DNA of 64,000 bases from Sorghum bicolor (GCF_000003195.3 NC_012876.2:2243935-2307934), one strand, 5' to 3'. Counted from the stretch's first letter, positions 25,119-38,220 are shown. Program-made: numbers and translations. The notes: a model not told the origin generated them from the letters alone.

Positions 25119-26980
25119 TGCGTGTATATGCAAGCCAGGATAGGGACACCGACATAGTGCATGTATAGGTACGTAGCTATGGTCAATCATTCCATGAGGA
25201 AGATCATATTTGATAGATGAAGGATTAGAATGCATGACGTTGAATAAAGAGAGTGGTTGGCTTGCTCACCGCACATCACTACACCATAGCTGTGGCTTGC
25301 CATAAAAACCAAAAGCACCTTCTTGGTTGGTGATGCAACAAAGGCTTCCACAGAAAATTGTAGTATGAAAGTTGGCATGGAGTGTGGCGCTAAAATTTGA
25401 CTCCACAAATGTGGCGTGCCGCCATACCATTGGCGTAGCCAATAGTGGATGGTAACCAAACAGGCCCAAAATCTCCAAGATACAAGTCAAATCCAAACAA
25501 ATATGCAACAAGATATATACATCCCATTGCATGAAAAGTTATGTTTGTATAGTTTGAAGTTGAACTCACTTAATTAAATATGCTTTTGGTGCATCTGCTA
25601 TAAAGTTTTTAGGTTTATGAAAATGTCATATAATTAATTGGATCCTAACTCCATGCTATAATGAAAATCTAGGTGCCTACATGTAACAAGAATCGTTTCC
25701 TCAAAAAACATGTAACAAGAATCTATGTCCTTTCCTAAGAAAGGTGAATTATTTGAGCATATCAAATTTGTCAGGAATGATTTTTGCTTTTATTATTCCT
25801 ATTCTTCAACTATTAAGAGACGAGGACTAATTTATTTTTATTTGTTTGGGGTTCAAGAAAACGAGGAATGTTTGTTTTCACCACTTGTGCTTTGGGTGCA
25901 TAGGTGGCATGAGCACCCTTTAAGCTTTATGTGGTTGTGCAAGAGAAGGTAGTTGGTGTTGTTTTGGCTCAAAATACCTAAGAAAAGGAATATATTATCA
26001 AATATATCAATGGATGACTTTTGAACAGAGACAATATATACCTTTAGTGAGAAATTATGCTTATTGCTATATATCCTTCTACTAAGTTGAGGCATTATCT
26101 ATTATCTAGTTCTGGCATAGTAGCATGTGTCAAGCCAATGTTTTTTATGAAACATGTGTCGAGCCAATGTTATTGGTCCTATTTTCAGTGCTAAGAATGA
26201 AGAAGAAGCCATATGCACTTATTGAATATGATTATGGTTTTTGATGATTGTAATGACAAATTAATCAATAGGACTGACATGTATACTAATATGTGTTAGA
26301 AATGTTTATATACAGTTACTATGAAAAAATAACAAACAAGATCCAAGGAGAAATAGAGTCAAAACAATAAATTATTTTGTGAAGCAAATTCAAATTGGCA
26401 AGAAAAGTTATCAATTCTTTAAAATCTTTGTTTTCAACAAAGCACTATACCAGGTAGTAAAAATGCAATAACACATTGGAGTACACCCATTGCTTCCATA
26501 AATAATGTTCACATAAATGCTAAATAGTCAGCCACACATTGTTTTGTCAACTAAGGCTAAATGGTTGTACAGGAAAGACAAAGACTGTACAATATGTACT
26601 ATTTAAACAGTATTTTTTCTGAATTGTTTAAGCGCTGAATGGAGTAGATAGGCATAACTCAACCTTTTAATTTCAATCCTTCATGCATTTTTTTTGGCTT
26701 ATTTTGGGTCCTTTTTGTTGAGCTCCTCAACTTACTCCTGCTTTATTTTCTAGAGGAGCTGTGGGCAAAAGAACCACCTCCTCCATAGGTGGAGCATGAG
26801 CAAAACACTTTACAATTTGTACTAGAATGGAGGAACAGCAAAAAAAAAACCCTGCTCTGCACGCCACTTCTTCGGCCCCTTATTATCAAACTTCTAAACC
26901 ATCCTACTCTGATTTACTACTAATTAAACATAATCTAGATTATCAATAACTATTCAGGATTTGAGATATTATATATTAAG
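25119..26980. other. intergenic, no gene recognised
   Basis: Several short frames at 25,029-25,532 and 25,725-26,095 overlap on opposite strands with no family motifs. Around 26,220-26,330 is a stretch beginning 'tgattatggtttttgatgat' that resembles sequence I associate with grass LTR elements, without ends. The rest is AT-rich and anonymous. Confidence 0.25.
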
Positions 26981-27169
26981 ATGGTAAGTTCCATCCTGAA
27001 GTGATTTTTTGAGTGATTAGCATGTTATCAATAACCAGAGTACACCTGTTATTTATTCAGATCAGATTAACCTTAGTTGTAGATTGTGCACTTCGTTACA
27101 TCAGCTCTAAAAGGATGTTGTCCACAAAAATACAAATTGCAAAAAACTGCACCTCTAATTAAACACTAG

Positions 27170-27430
27170 GTTTTTTCTTCTAACCCTAGTGGTTGGCTTG
27201 AGAATCTTGTTACGTCATGTCCAAATGCATGTTTTCCATAAACATATATACACTATCACAAATAAATCTTTCAGGTACTATCTTCGTACAATTACCAAGC
27301 CATGTAAACATAACCTCAACTTTTGCATGCTATTTGTGGACCAACATCTTTGGCTAAAATTGCCGAACAAAACATCTCTGGCTAAAAGGATGAGAGCAGA
27401 AAAGGAAGAATAACCATATAACTATTGATA
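27170..27430. repeat. bHLH-intron-like unit, ghost copy 1
   Basis: This ~250-bp block ('catgttttccataaacat', 'ttaccaagccatg', 'ggctaaaaggatgaga', 'gaagaataaccatat') aligns with blocks at 29,230-29,470, in intron 2 of the first bHLH gene (30,940-31,110) and in intron 2 of the second (38,880-39,130). Outside the two genes it is probably the remnant of a lost tandem paralogue. Confidence 0.5.
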
Positions 27431-27599
27431 AACATCCAGCTTCATCTACACAGGACAGAATCATACCACTTATTACAAACTACTTGAACCCAAGGTCCAA
27501 GCTACTTCCACACTTAATTTAAAAGATCACCAAAGTTTAACTAATGAAGACCAATCCGACAATTAGATAACCATCCAAACGACACAAAGAAACTCAAGG

Positions 27600-28490
27600 C
27601 AGCCTTCTCTAGTAGATGGCAAGCTTGTAGGAGCACCTCTTGCCTGTCCTCATGGCGCTGTAACTATGCCCATTTGCCGGAGCCAATGCGTTCCTCCGAA
27701 TAATATCTGCAAGAAAGTTTTTGGTCTACATCTGTCAAACACCACTTCGTTTCTTGTAACCCAAATGGTCCAGCACAATGCTTCTGCCACAGTTAGTAAA
27801 AGTATATTATGCTTCACCTCTAATTGAAAATTTGTTTGTTCCCTCCTAATTTACACCAAAGATTACATAAATCATATATGATAATTGGTCTTGGAATACC
27901 AAACAAATGAACAGCTCTCCACAAGAAATTAGCATATGCACAATCAAAAAACAGGTGTTCAATAGATTGAAGTGTGTGGCAGAACGAACAATTTTTTACC
28001 ATTCTAATTCCATTGAAAATAGGTGTGAAAAAACTACACCTCTTTTCAAATACCACATAAAGATCTTGATCTTAGTTGGCATCTTTGCACACCAAATTTC
28101 TTGTGAAAGTAACTATAGAAAGCATACATGGATTTAACTGAGAATCGTCCAGCTGAATGTAGAGAGCAACTAAAAACATCAAGGCTATCCTGAAGATTTA
28201 AGTCCATTAAAGAAGACACAATTCTGTTGCAATCCCTCAAGTTTTGCCCCACCAAACCTCCCTAAACAAGATATTGAGAGGCATTGTCTAAAGAATATTA
28301 GCTACAGTGTCTTGCTTCCAACGAACTATATGATTGGTATCTTGATCACCTTTTGCCACGCAAGTACAAGAACATAAAGCTTTGATGCACTATTTCTGTA
28401 CATTTTCCATATGGTTATTACTAGCTACAACTATGCAGCCTCAAGTTATGTAGATTGTGTCCATATTTGGATAACCTTTCATTTTTCCAC
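27600..28490 (-). pseudogene. decayed LINE, reverse-transcriptase zinc-binding region
   Basis: Minus-strand frames 28,046-28,255 and 27,820-28,056 carry the C-terminal region of a plant LINE polyprotein: a G-R-F-S-V-K-S-M-Y segment, then C-x2-C, E-H-L-F-F-D-C and A-x-F-L-W. This is the zinc-binding domain that follows reverse transcriptase. Frames are shifted and contain stops, so it is dead. It lies within the degenerating bHLH tandem region. Confidence 0.65.
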
Positions 28491-30525
28491 TAAAGTGTTG
28501 AAGGACCAAAAACGGTGACCAAAAGGGGGTTGAATGGGAGCCTCAAATTTCTTTCGAAATATTTAGCCGCGGTCCCAAAATCACCGCCAAACACAAGCAC
28601 GTTCCAAAAACTAAAATACTCAAGCCAACTAGTGACGAGAGTATCTAGATAAATTCTTTGAAACTGTAGGAAGCTAACGTAACAGACAAAACAAGAATTG
28701 GGGCTCAAACGACCAAACTACGAGCGAAACAAGAAATCAGACTGAGAAAAAATAGACAAAAAATCCCCTGAAAAATTGTTCATCATAGAAGAACCAAAAA
28801 TGCATGACACCCAAACCAAATCTTTGCTAGGCTTCCGTTCCACGAACAGCCCACCAAGGGCGAGCACTGCTGTGCTTGTTTGCTCGATGCTGGCCCTGCA
28901 GAAACGGCAACCTGCAGACAGAAAACGAATACAGATGCACAGAATCGGTTACCTGCTTGGGGACTCGGTGAGCAGAGAAGCTGGAGCTCCTGAACGTGAC
29001 TGCTGGGGATAGGCAGGGTCTGCACTGCCTGCGACAAAATAAAGATCTAACATACTCTGGATCATACAGCCTCAACTGATGTATATCATTTATTTAGACA
29101 ACCAATAGCAATAAGGCAGAGTAACTATGTTAGTAGTTGTCGGTATTTTGATCCCATTCTGTAGGCTTGATTTGCATGCCTGTACCCCTAATTCAATATT
29201 AAAGATCCTTTCAAATTTAAGTAGCAGAAATATATATATAGGTGCATTGTTTTTTTCAAGGTGTGAGTAGTTCTACTGCTTACGTCAACACCAAAAGCAT
29301 GTTTCGCCATGCATACGCACTATCACAAAATGGACCTCAAACATACAATTTTCATATGATTCCCAAACTACGCAGCTAGCATCAACTTATGCAAGCTATT
29401 TGCAAATGGACATCTCCAGCTAAAAGGATGAGATCAGATAAGGAAGAAACACCATATTTTCAATTAATTTATTAGCTACATTCAATATGATAGGTTGTTA
29501 GACCACCCTCTCCCAACAAAATGTGACAAACACTATTTCTTTATGAGCCTCAACTTATACACAATTTATGAAAGTGGCCATCAAATGAGCTAATTCAGGG
29601 GGATAGACATGGTCATAGTTAGCAGCTGGGCTAAGGGACTGAAGGACAGTGAGGACCACATCAGACCCATCACAAGCTCGAATCATTTAACGGTACGGTA
29701 TCATACTTGGAGCTAGGGCCCTGCATTTTTTTTCTACTGGACAATCCAACAGGAAGGCACTACATAAATTGGTAAGGCTTCGTCTCTACAGTTTTCTCAT
29801 GGGCTTCTACTGAAAACTCGATCGGCGCAAAGAAAGTTCCATGCTAAACTAATGAGGACAGCAGTACCAATCTAATCTTGACAAACAAATGATCTAGAAA
29901 ATTAAACGGTTCAACAATTGAGAAGACGACAACATAAAACCTACAAACATGATCACACGCTGTCAAGGAACTTCCTTACATGCACTGACACCATCACCGT
30001 TCATGGTCAATCTAACCAGAACTGATTGACACATGTATGGAGCTCCATGACGCATTCATCATGGAAACATCTCTCTGACCTGGGATTTATGTGCTCCTAA
30101 CACATTTTCTAACTAGAGTCATTGGATCCACAGAATCACAAACATCAAGCTGCTGCACGGTGCACACCACCAGAACAGAAACACTCACCCATATCTAGAC
30201 AAGCCATGATTCAGAATTTAAAATGGTTCATCAAATATTCCAAGACGACAGTATAATAATTATAGCTAGATTAAGATTTATGACACGACGCGACGCTCTG
30301 AAGGATCGTCGACACACCAATGCATGGTACTAAATCAGTTCGACCAGACCAGACCCATGCAGCACTTACAGTTCTCAAACCTTCAAAATGAAAAATGTGA
30401 ATTAAGTAAACAACTTCATTTGTTCTGATCGATCGCTCCAGTCCAGAGGCTACAAGGTGAGCAGATAAATGTATGGGCTTGGCGCTGCTTGAGACACCCT
30501 TTGTGGCCTTGACGGTGCATCTGGC
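28491..30525. other. downstream flank of bHLH gene 1, duplicated with 36.6-38.2 kb
   Basis: No intact gene. Positions 29,550-30,000 align with 36,840-37,510 (less the LINE insertion there), sharing 'cctcaactta', 'ccaaatgag', 'ggtcatag', 'accctgcattt' and 'gggaaggcactac'-type blocks. Positions 29,075-29,470 contain bHLH intron-2-like sequence. Frames at 28,776-29,075 show no family motif. Confidence 0.5.
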
Positions 30526-32030
30526 CTAGTTGGTGTTGAGCAATAGCAGGATCTCCGACGTAGCCAGCTTGTACACTTCCTCTGATGAAGGATTCCCTCC
30601 ACCCATTCTAGTGACCTGTTTTGTAAAAAGATGTGAATGTTAGTGAGATGGTGTAACTTCATGCAAATAAAGATGTTCTCTGCATGAGATATATATATCT
30701 AAAAGCATGAGTATACTTTGTCAGGTAATGTATCGTTGTTAGGTTCAACAAAGATGTATATTAAAGTAGATATTGGTGCCTGAATTTTGATATATGGAGT
30801 GTAGTAAAATGTCTAGCCATTCATGTTGTATTACTGCTAGGGTGAAAAATATCATGCTCAGAATGCAAATTCGTCTTTGGTGGAACATGGAACTGAGAGA
30901 TGGTATAAATACAAACGTCATTCAAGTAACAAGTAGCCTTGACTACCAAGTGATTATTCAAATAGTGATTTTTTGTTTGTTATGGTTACCAAATCATGCA
31001 GTACGTCTTAGCTTCTACAGTTCTTTTGCAAACTAACATCTCTAGTTAAAAAGCATGAAATAAGTCGAATAAGGAAGAGTAACCATATTTGCCGATTAGT
31101 TTAGCTAGATTCAGTATGATTGTTATTTGGATCTCCTTTACCATTAAAATGCTACAAAAAAATCCTAGCATACTATTTCTTTGTGATTACTACAAGTATG
31201 GAGCCTTAACTTATGTCAATCTTGTCGGTATTTGGATCAATGTTTCCAGGTCAGTATTTTGATCTTTCTTATATGGCTTCTAGATATATTCACCCGCGCA
31301 AACTCCCAATTAATTCAACTATAGAACATACTTTCAATTCCAAGTAGAGAAAAATTGAGGCCGGGGATCCTTTTTCTATTCCAGGTCATACAAGTAAATA
31401 AATCCCACTGGCAAGTAAAAAATACCAATGGGTTTAGTCACACAGGTACAGATTAGATCCAATTCCTTCATGTCAACTCCTATGTATGCAAACAAGCCCC
31501 ACCCTGCTTCAAAAAGGTTTTAGAACACAAACCAACATAACAAACAATTTCACATGTCACTTTTGTAAATGGTCAGGCAGGCTTCTCGTTAACAGCGATA
31601 GCCACCTGCTAAAATCAGGGCTTTCCCTAATCCTCTAATAGGGGGTGTTTGGTTTGAGGAACGAGCTGGTCCATCATCTTCTCACTTCATGCTTTTTTGT
31701 TTGGTTTGTGAAATGAAATAGTTTGATCTATCATCACCTTATTCGTCACAAGCTAATCAAACAGTTCAATACTAATATGAGGTAAATTTATTTAAGCAAT
31801 GGACTTGTGATGCACCACCTCATCCAAAATGGTTTGATTTCTCAAACCAAACACTCTATAAGAAATTAAGAATACTAAGCAGTTCCCCGACATCAATCAG
31901 TCATGGTTACTAATCATGAAGCTAGAGTTCACATTCCTGTACACAAACAAGCTACTATAATACAACAACCCAACCATGAAAGCAGAGGATATGATGCTCC
32001 ATCGACTAGAAGCTACTTAATTACTTTCGC

Positions 32031-32084
<54 letters not shown>

Positions 32085-33034
32085 GAAGCTACTTACACGG
32101 GTGTAGAAGTTGAGCACGGAGCGGGCAGCGTCGGCATCAACCTGTGTGGTGACCACGTCGATCCCGTGGTTGTTCAGCACGGACAGCACCATCACCATGT
32201 TCTGCATGCCGAGGTGGCGCGGAACGCACACGTTGATGTACGCGTTGTTGTTCGACACGTTGAGCACAAGGTTCGGCCATGACCACGTCTGGAATCCACC
32301 TTGCCCCGCGGCCGCCACGGGGAGCGGCTGCGGTGGTGGCACCGCTGCAGCAACAGCAAGTGGCTGCTGCACCAGCGGCTGCGGCTGCGGGACGTCGTCC
32401 GCAGCCGCAGACACTGGCACGGCGGCAGCAAGTGGCTGCAGCAGCGGCGCCACCGGTGCCGGCGCCATCTTTCCCCGGGCGGTCTGTGGTGGCGCCGACG
32501 AGGAGGAGGCCGCCACCTGCCGCGCGAGCGCCAGCTGCTGCTTGCGCTTCTCCAGCATGGCCTTAGTCCTCTCTAGGGACTGGATGTAGGCGATCGTCTG
32601 TTCCACTAAGTCCCCCTTGTCATTGATCTGTATGTCGTGAGAACAACAACAAAAAAAATCAGATCACAGATTCACAGTATCACCAGTAATTCACCAGTGA
32701 GTGAGTGAGTGAGTGAGTGACTGCATCTTCCAAAGCCCTAGCTAGCTAGCTATATATCGCATCAGAGAATTGCAATTCGCATCGATGGATCGCGTCATCT
32801 GAATATCGATCTGATCGAGAGGCTTACCTTCTCATTCTCAGTGACGTTGGGCACGAGCGACTCTAGCTCGCTGAAGTGATTCCTCAGCCGACTACGGCGC
32901 TTCCTCTCCGCGATCCTCCGCATCCGATTCCGGCGTGACTTGCGGGGTTCTTTGTTGTCAGCAGCGTTGCCGGCGGAGACGACGACGGCGTTGGTGTTCT
33001 CCTCCAGGGCCGGGATGGTAGTCGAAGAAGCCAT
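30526..33034 (-). CDS. bHLH transcription factor, tandem copy 1
   Basis: Exons 32828-33034, 32097-32627 and 30526-30615 all join in frame at GT/AG sites, giving 275 residues. The bHLH domain spans about residues 36-90 and is cut by intron 1 in the loop, as in many plant bHLH genes. The basic region is R-R-I-A-E-R-K-R-R-S-R-L-R; helix 2 runs from INDKGDLVEQ to ARQ. A long Ala/Pro/Gln-rich linker follows, then an ACT-like C-terminus (S-W-P-N-L-V-L-N-V, then MVMVLSVLNNHGIDVVTTQV) that may mediate dimerisation. The position normally held by His of the H-E-R E-box contact is Arg here. It resembles the ZHOUPI/bHLH95-like group, an assignment I hold loosely. Intron 2 (1481 bp) carries a (GA)n tract and a Tourist-like MITE. 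Confidence 0.85.
31642..31855. mobile_element. Tourist-like MITE in intron 2 of bHLH gene 1
   Basis: Ends GGGGTGTTTGGTTTGAG and the inverted AGTGTTTGGTTTGAG bound about 210 bp, the GGGTGTTTGG pattern of grass Tourist elements. The copy in bHLH gene 2 lacks it, so it inserted after the duplication. Confidence 0.6.
32035..32081. repeat. (GA)n microsatellite beside the intron 2 donor
   Basis: About 46 bp of uninterrupted GA, read as CT in the transcript, starting 15 bases inside intron 2 of bHLH gene 1. Length variation here could affect donor use; that is inference. Confidence 0.9.
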
Positions 33035-34375
33035 GGCAGGAAGGGTGGAGGAGGATTTTGGAGGAGGGGAGCGAGGTGAATGGAATTTTGGATGCCGCTC
33101 TTGAGCCTTTATTTGTAAAAAGGATGGCAAGATTACCACATTTTTTTTATGAATTACGCTCTCTCACTGGTCAAAGATGCAAAGATGTGTAACGTCTACG
33201 GTCTACCGGCCAGCGATTAGCCGTTTCTTGTGAATTTGGCTGTGTCCTGCACTCAGTAATATAATAATTGATAGTAATTGAGAATGATAAGTTCCTCCAA
33301 AAATATTCATAGATATTTTCAATTACTACTATACTTCCTTTCAAACAAGGAGGGTAAACTCTACTCAATAATTACTTGCCAGAGTTATCTGCGGCTGCCA
33401 GCTTGTAGCATTAATTCACTACAGTAAATCATAGCACTATTTCTGGCTGCAGCCAACACAATAAACTGCAGCCGAATAACTTGCAGCCACCTCTAAATTT
33501 GTCTACTTGGCACTTATAAGAAATTATATAAACTGTGTGACCTATAAAAAAAATAGAGACTATAGTCTTATATGCAGGTTATTTCTAAGGCAACATACTG
33601 GACCCATTTATGCGCAAAAAAAAAACATATTGGACCATTTTTTTTAGATAAACAGATCAAGGGGCAGGCCTCTAGGAATTTATATAACTAAACAAAACAA
33701 AGTTTTGTTACAGACAAAAGTAGCAAGGGGAGAAAAGGAGTTCAAGACACAAAAAAATATATCTATATCTATATCTTTTTTTTTGCGATTCATTTATATC
33801 TATATATATATATCTACATTTATATTTATATCTATATCTACATCTATATCTAATATCTATATCTATATCTATATCTATATCTATATCTATATCTATATCT
33901 ATATCTATATCTATATCTATATCTATATCTATATCTCCTCAGTAGCCATTTTATCTCACATGCAAAGCAGCACTATCACATGCATTTAAGTGACATCATT
34001 AGTATACCACACCATTTCACTACTATTAATTTATAATATTTTATATCTTTATATAAGTAATTTAATTTAATTTCATTCTAGTCCATCTACAATTCCCGCA
34101 ACAAAACATGTATCGTATGTTTAGTTATGGAGGAGAAAACAGGAGATGGACAAACGACTTCCTGCAAGCCCCGTGACAATTGAGGAAACTATGTATGCAC
34201 TTCCTATAAGAAAAAAAGACAGCTAAGAAAAAAGAACTGAAGCCTGCACGAGCCCAACAATAAAATAGACATAGAAGAAAGAGGATTGGTGACAACCCAA
34301 AAACAACTAAAAGAAGTCACACAATATATAGAAGTTCTAGACATCTCGTAAAGAGTACTGAGTTTGATTTGCTGA
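33035..34375. other. promoter side of bHLH gene 1 and microsatellite region
   Basis: The first ~110 bases upstream of the ATG are conserved with the second bHLH gene, including an ACAAATAAAGGCT block on the minus strand that may serve as a TATA-like element. The rest is AT-rich with no gene; the open frame at 33,705-33,989 is only the translated microsatellite. Confidence 0.45.
33755..33936. repeat. (TATATC)n microsatellite
   Basis: A six-base repeat, interrupted at first and near-perfect from about 33,850 to 33,935. Confidence 0.95.
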
Positions 34376-35207
34376 AAAAGTCTATATAATCCACCAAATG
34401 CAATACTTCATCCCCAAACTATAAAACCAGATATCTTACCCCCTGAACTTTCAAAATCTGTCAAAGATGGTGGTTTTGTCTTTTTATTTTTTATTTATTT
34501 CCGCTAAATCTTTGAAAAATTATAATAAATCACAGAAAAATCATAAAATAAAAAAATTTAATTTTATTGGACTCCTGATAAGTAGATCTACACAATGAAT
34601 ATATAATATGGTATACTTTAGTACAAAGTTTTTGTTGTAGCTTTAAATCTATGTTTTTCTATAATTAATAAGAATAATTCATATATGTAATTTGTATGGT
34701 TCAGTTGTGGTAAAATTTTTATGGTGGGCTCATTATTGTATGCTTGAACTATAGTAAAAGTTTCGTACCCATTGGATCACTTATAACTAAGTTACACGTG
34801 ATCCAATGAGTATGTTTTACCATGGTTCAAGCATATAATAATGAGGCCACCATAAAATTTTACTATAATTGGACCATAGGAACTACATATATGAATTATT
34901 CAAAATAATTAGAGAAAAAATAGATTTAAAGCTACAACAAAATATTTGTACTAAAGTATACCATATTATATATTCACCGTGTAGATCTACTCATCAAGGG
35001 TCCAACAAAATTAATTTTTTTATTTTATGATTTATTATGATTTTTCAAAAATTCAGCGGAAATAAATAAAAATAAAAAAGACAAAACCACTCTAGGGAGT
35101 TATTTGACCAGTTTTGAAAGTTCAGGGGGTAGAATATCCGGTTTTAAAGTTTGGGGATGAAGTATTTTCATCCTAGATAGTTTTAGGGGTTATGTAGACT
35201 TTTTTCT
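34376..35207. mobile_element. ~0.83-kb foldback (long inverted repeat) element
   Basis: The two halves are inverted copies of each other meeting at about 34,790. Left 'acttcatccccaaactata', 'taccccctgaactttcaaaa', 'gtagatctacacaatgaata' and 'ggatcacttataactaag' each have inverted partners in the right half. Outer ends are GAAAAAGTCTATATAA and its complement at 35,190-35,207. There is no coding capacity. A transcript would fold into a hairpin of about 400 bp. Confidence 0.8.
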
Positions 35208-36620
35208 CAAATCTTTTATCAAAAAGGCCACCTCCTCGGTAAAGTTGCAAACGGCCCAGCTGCAGGTAACCCATCCCGTGTCCGCACATGCCGCTTGCAT
35301 GGTAAGAACAAAGCTAATAATACAGCCGATCATTGGTTGTAAAGTTTCTTTTTGCAATCTTTTTGTAGAGCTCACTCATATAGTGGTTAGATTATCACTA
35401 TTAATACATGGTTTCATTTATCTCTCTAATAAGTTTTCTTAGTTCTTAGCTGAGCCGGCTATAAACTTACAATCTACTTTTACTCTCTCTTTCTTGATAC
35501 ACAGCCCGTTTTGTGCCACATTGTGTCTGTGGCTTGCGTGGCGGCCACAGTCCTGCTAGCAAAGTTGGACAACACCGTGCCGCTGGTGCCACATCCAAGG
35601 AAGCTGCCGCCGCCATCTTCCATTGCTGAACCGCTGTTATGCTAGAAGAAGCAAGCAAGCAAGCAAAAGAAAACCTAGCTAGCTGCTGTAAGCTAGCGAA
35701 AGCCTATCCAAACTCCACCAGGCAGCCATTGTAGGTGGTCTAGAGCACGCCACCCGTGGACGGCGTGTCATTGCAGCCAGCCGTGCGCGTGGTGGCCATG
35801 GCCAGCCATCTCCCTCGCGACGGCGTCCACGGCCAGCCATCCACCCCCGCAGTTCCATCGTGGTCACACCGGTGTTCGCATCCATTTGGCTGTCGACACG
35901 TGTGCTTCCCTGTGGTCGCAGTGGTGTCTGTGGCCCTAGACACACACTTCTCTCATGATCGCGGCGGCGTCCGTGGCCCAAGGTGTGTGCTTCCCTCGCG
36001 GCGGTGGATGAAAGTGCTATCTGTTGGGCACTTTGGTTAACACGTACGAAATGGTGTTATGTTTGATAAAATCACAACACCGTCTTATTTACATATTATC
36101 TTGACATATTCGACCAGGTATGGGACCTTACTTCAGAAAGGTGGAGGATCTCCAGTTTATGAAGGCGGGTTGTAGGACTGTTGAGACGGCCACGATGGAG
36201 GTGTTTGCAACACACGGCTGGAGATTTAGCAACAGGATTGCTCTTTAGTTTTTGTATTTGAAAATGTTTCTGTCTTGATGGCTCAAAACTTCATTTTTGA
36301 GGTTCCTTAGAAACTGTTTTGCTTGTTTGTAATAATAAACAATCATAAGCATTAGTTTAAGATATTAATATATTTTCTTTTCTAAATTGGGGAGATGTGC
36401 CTAACCCATTTGTGGTCATGTAAGGGCAAGAATCTTGTTTCTTCTTTTTTTTTTGTATGGAAATGGTGCAATGCTCTCTGTTAGTCCTCCTTGTAGCCAA
36501 CTTGATGTCCAAAACTCAGTCATGTCACCTTTGCTATTTGTCACCACCGTTAACGTTAATGCATGAAAAGGATCCCTATATATTGGTTGTATCACACGGT
36601 ATCTCTCCATCCTTGTCCAA
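35208..36620. other. intergenic between bHLH paralogues
   Basis: GC-rich overlapping frames at 35,467-36,040 give Arg/Ala/Pro-rich translations on both strands without motifs. Around 36,115-36,250 is a short gene-like open stretch ending at a TAG that I cannot identify. No promoter or exon structure is convincing. Confidence 0.25.
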
Positions 36621-37018
36621 GCTCTTTGTTTATTCTTCCATCTGAACTACATCCATCATTCCCCCTATTAGCCATAGCAAATTTTTTCAAGATCTGAAAT
36701 ACATAGGCCACCATATATATTTTTTGGCAAACAAGTGACTAGCCACTTGACATCGCAATGATGAGCAACCTTTTCTAGTTCTTCCCCCTTCCATATAGGA
36801 AATTGCGTCTTATTAATCTAAAACTATTTCTCCTTCTAAGTCTCAACTTATTAAAATTAGGTGTAAGTGGCCGCCAAATGAGTCGATCAAAGGCACAACC
36901 AGGGTCATAGTTTGCAGGTGGGCCACCGGACCGAGGGACGGACAAGGAGGATCATATCAGCCCATCATAAACTCAAATTATTTTTAACAGTCTTGCACTT
37001 GGAGTTGGAGCCAGGACC

Positions 37019-37425
37019 CTGCATTTCTTTTCTTTTTCTTTTTTGAAATTTCGTTTCCATTACTTATAGGCGCATTACAGAAACTGGGATTACGGAAACC
37101 CATTTGAAAAGTTGTAACACATGTTTATTAACATTACAACTCGGCATGTGGGCCAAGCCTCACATTAGAAAAAAAAAACAAGTGGCTGGGATAGTCGATA
37201 GTCGTGCCTTCTTAGCAAGAGAATCGGACACCTTGTAGGAGTCTCTTCTAATTTTTGCACACCTATAGTCTTTTGCTAGAGTGATTGCCCGCAGTTCACA
37301 GATGAGCGGCCGCAACGACCAATGCCCAGGATGTGTGCGTGCAGATCCACACGCATGGCATCAACAAGAATTTGATTATCAATAAACAGCGTCGCCTCCT
37401 GAATTGAGTGCGACTGCATTTCTTT
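37019..37425 (-). mobile_element. 5'-truncated LINE insertion with 12-bp target duplication
   Basis: Direct repeats CTGCATTTCTTT at 37,019-37,030 and 37,414-37,425 flank a 383-bp insert whose minus-strand 3' end is A-rich. The minus-strand start encodes the end of a LINE RNase H domain (about 37,300-37,413; landmarks L-F-I-D-N-Q-I-L-V-D-A), then a 3' UTR. The homologous site at about 29,735 lacks the insert, so it is younger than the bHLH-region duplication. Confidence 0.75.
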
Positions 37426-38220
37426 GTGCTAGACAATTCAACGGGAAGGCACTACTTAAATTGGCAGGGCTTGGCCCGTCTGCACTATCCCCATGGACTT
37501 CAACTGAAAATACAGTAGTGCAAAGGAAAACTCCACCACCCTAAGGCCTAAGCCCAGAGAAACATCGATTGACCTGCATCTCCATACCATTATAGGAAAG
37601 CACTACCAATATCTAATCTAGACGAGTAATAAACAATCCAAAAGTTCAAACGGTTCAGCAATTCAGAATATGATGGTAGGATACTTAATTATGACATGCA
37701 GGCACAACCGAACATTGTCATGTCAAGGAACCTCCACACGCGCACACAGAGACACATCCACAGCTCAAGATCAACTTGACCAGACCTGGAATTTATGTGC
37801 TCCTAAGTCCTAACACGTTACATGGGAGAACTGGATCGACGGAATAATCCACTGAGCTGCTGTACAGTGCCCACCACCAGAACAGCAACACCCATCTAAG
37901 CAAGCCATCATGCCGAATTTAAAATGGTTCAATATATATATAGCAATTCACAAGACCACAGTAAAATATAGTTAAATTTCGGTTTAGGAGACAACATCAA
38001 CACACAGACTCAGGGAACTCAATTCGTCCAGACTTGACTCAGACAACACATACACAGTTATCAAACCTTCAAATGACAAATGCAAATTAAGTAATAAATA
38101 AACAAGTTTTGTTCCAGTTGATAGCTCCAGTCCAGAGGCTGCAAGAAGGTGAGCAAATCAACAACATAGGGGCAGTGGCTCTGTTTGAGACGCCCTTGAT
38201 GCCTTGAAGGCAGCTCTGGC
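37426..38220. other. downstream flank of bHLH gene 2
   Basis: No gene. Aligns with 29,740-30,525 downstream of bHLH gene 1, including 'gaaggcactac', 'caccagaacag' and 'gatagctccagtccagaggct'-like blocks just before the last exon. Confidence 0.5.

Noticed and set aside
25029..25532. possible gene on the minus strand next to the CACTA element
   Set aside because: Three overlapping short frames without motifs, splice logic or composition change.
32110..32589. 159-codon plus-strand frame rich in Gly/Ala/Cys
   Set aside because: It lies exactly opposite exon 2 of bHLH gene 1 and reflects its Ala/Pro-rich linker codons.
33705..33989. 94-codon open frame
   Set aside because: It is the translated (TATATC)n microsatellite (Ile-Tyr repeats), not a gene.
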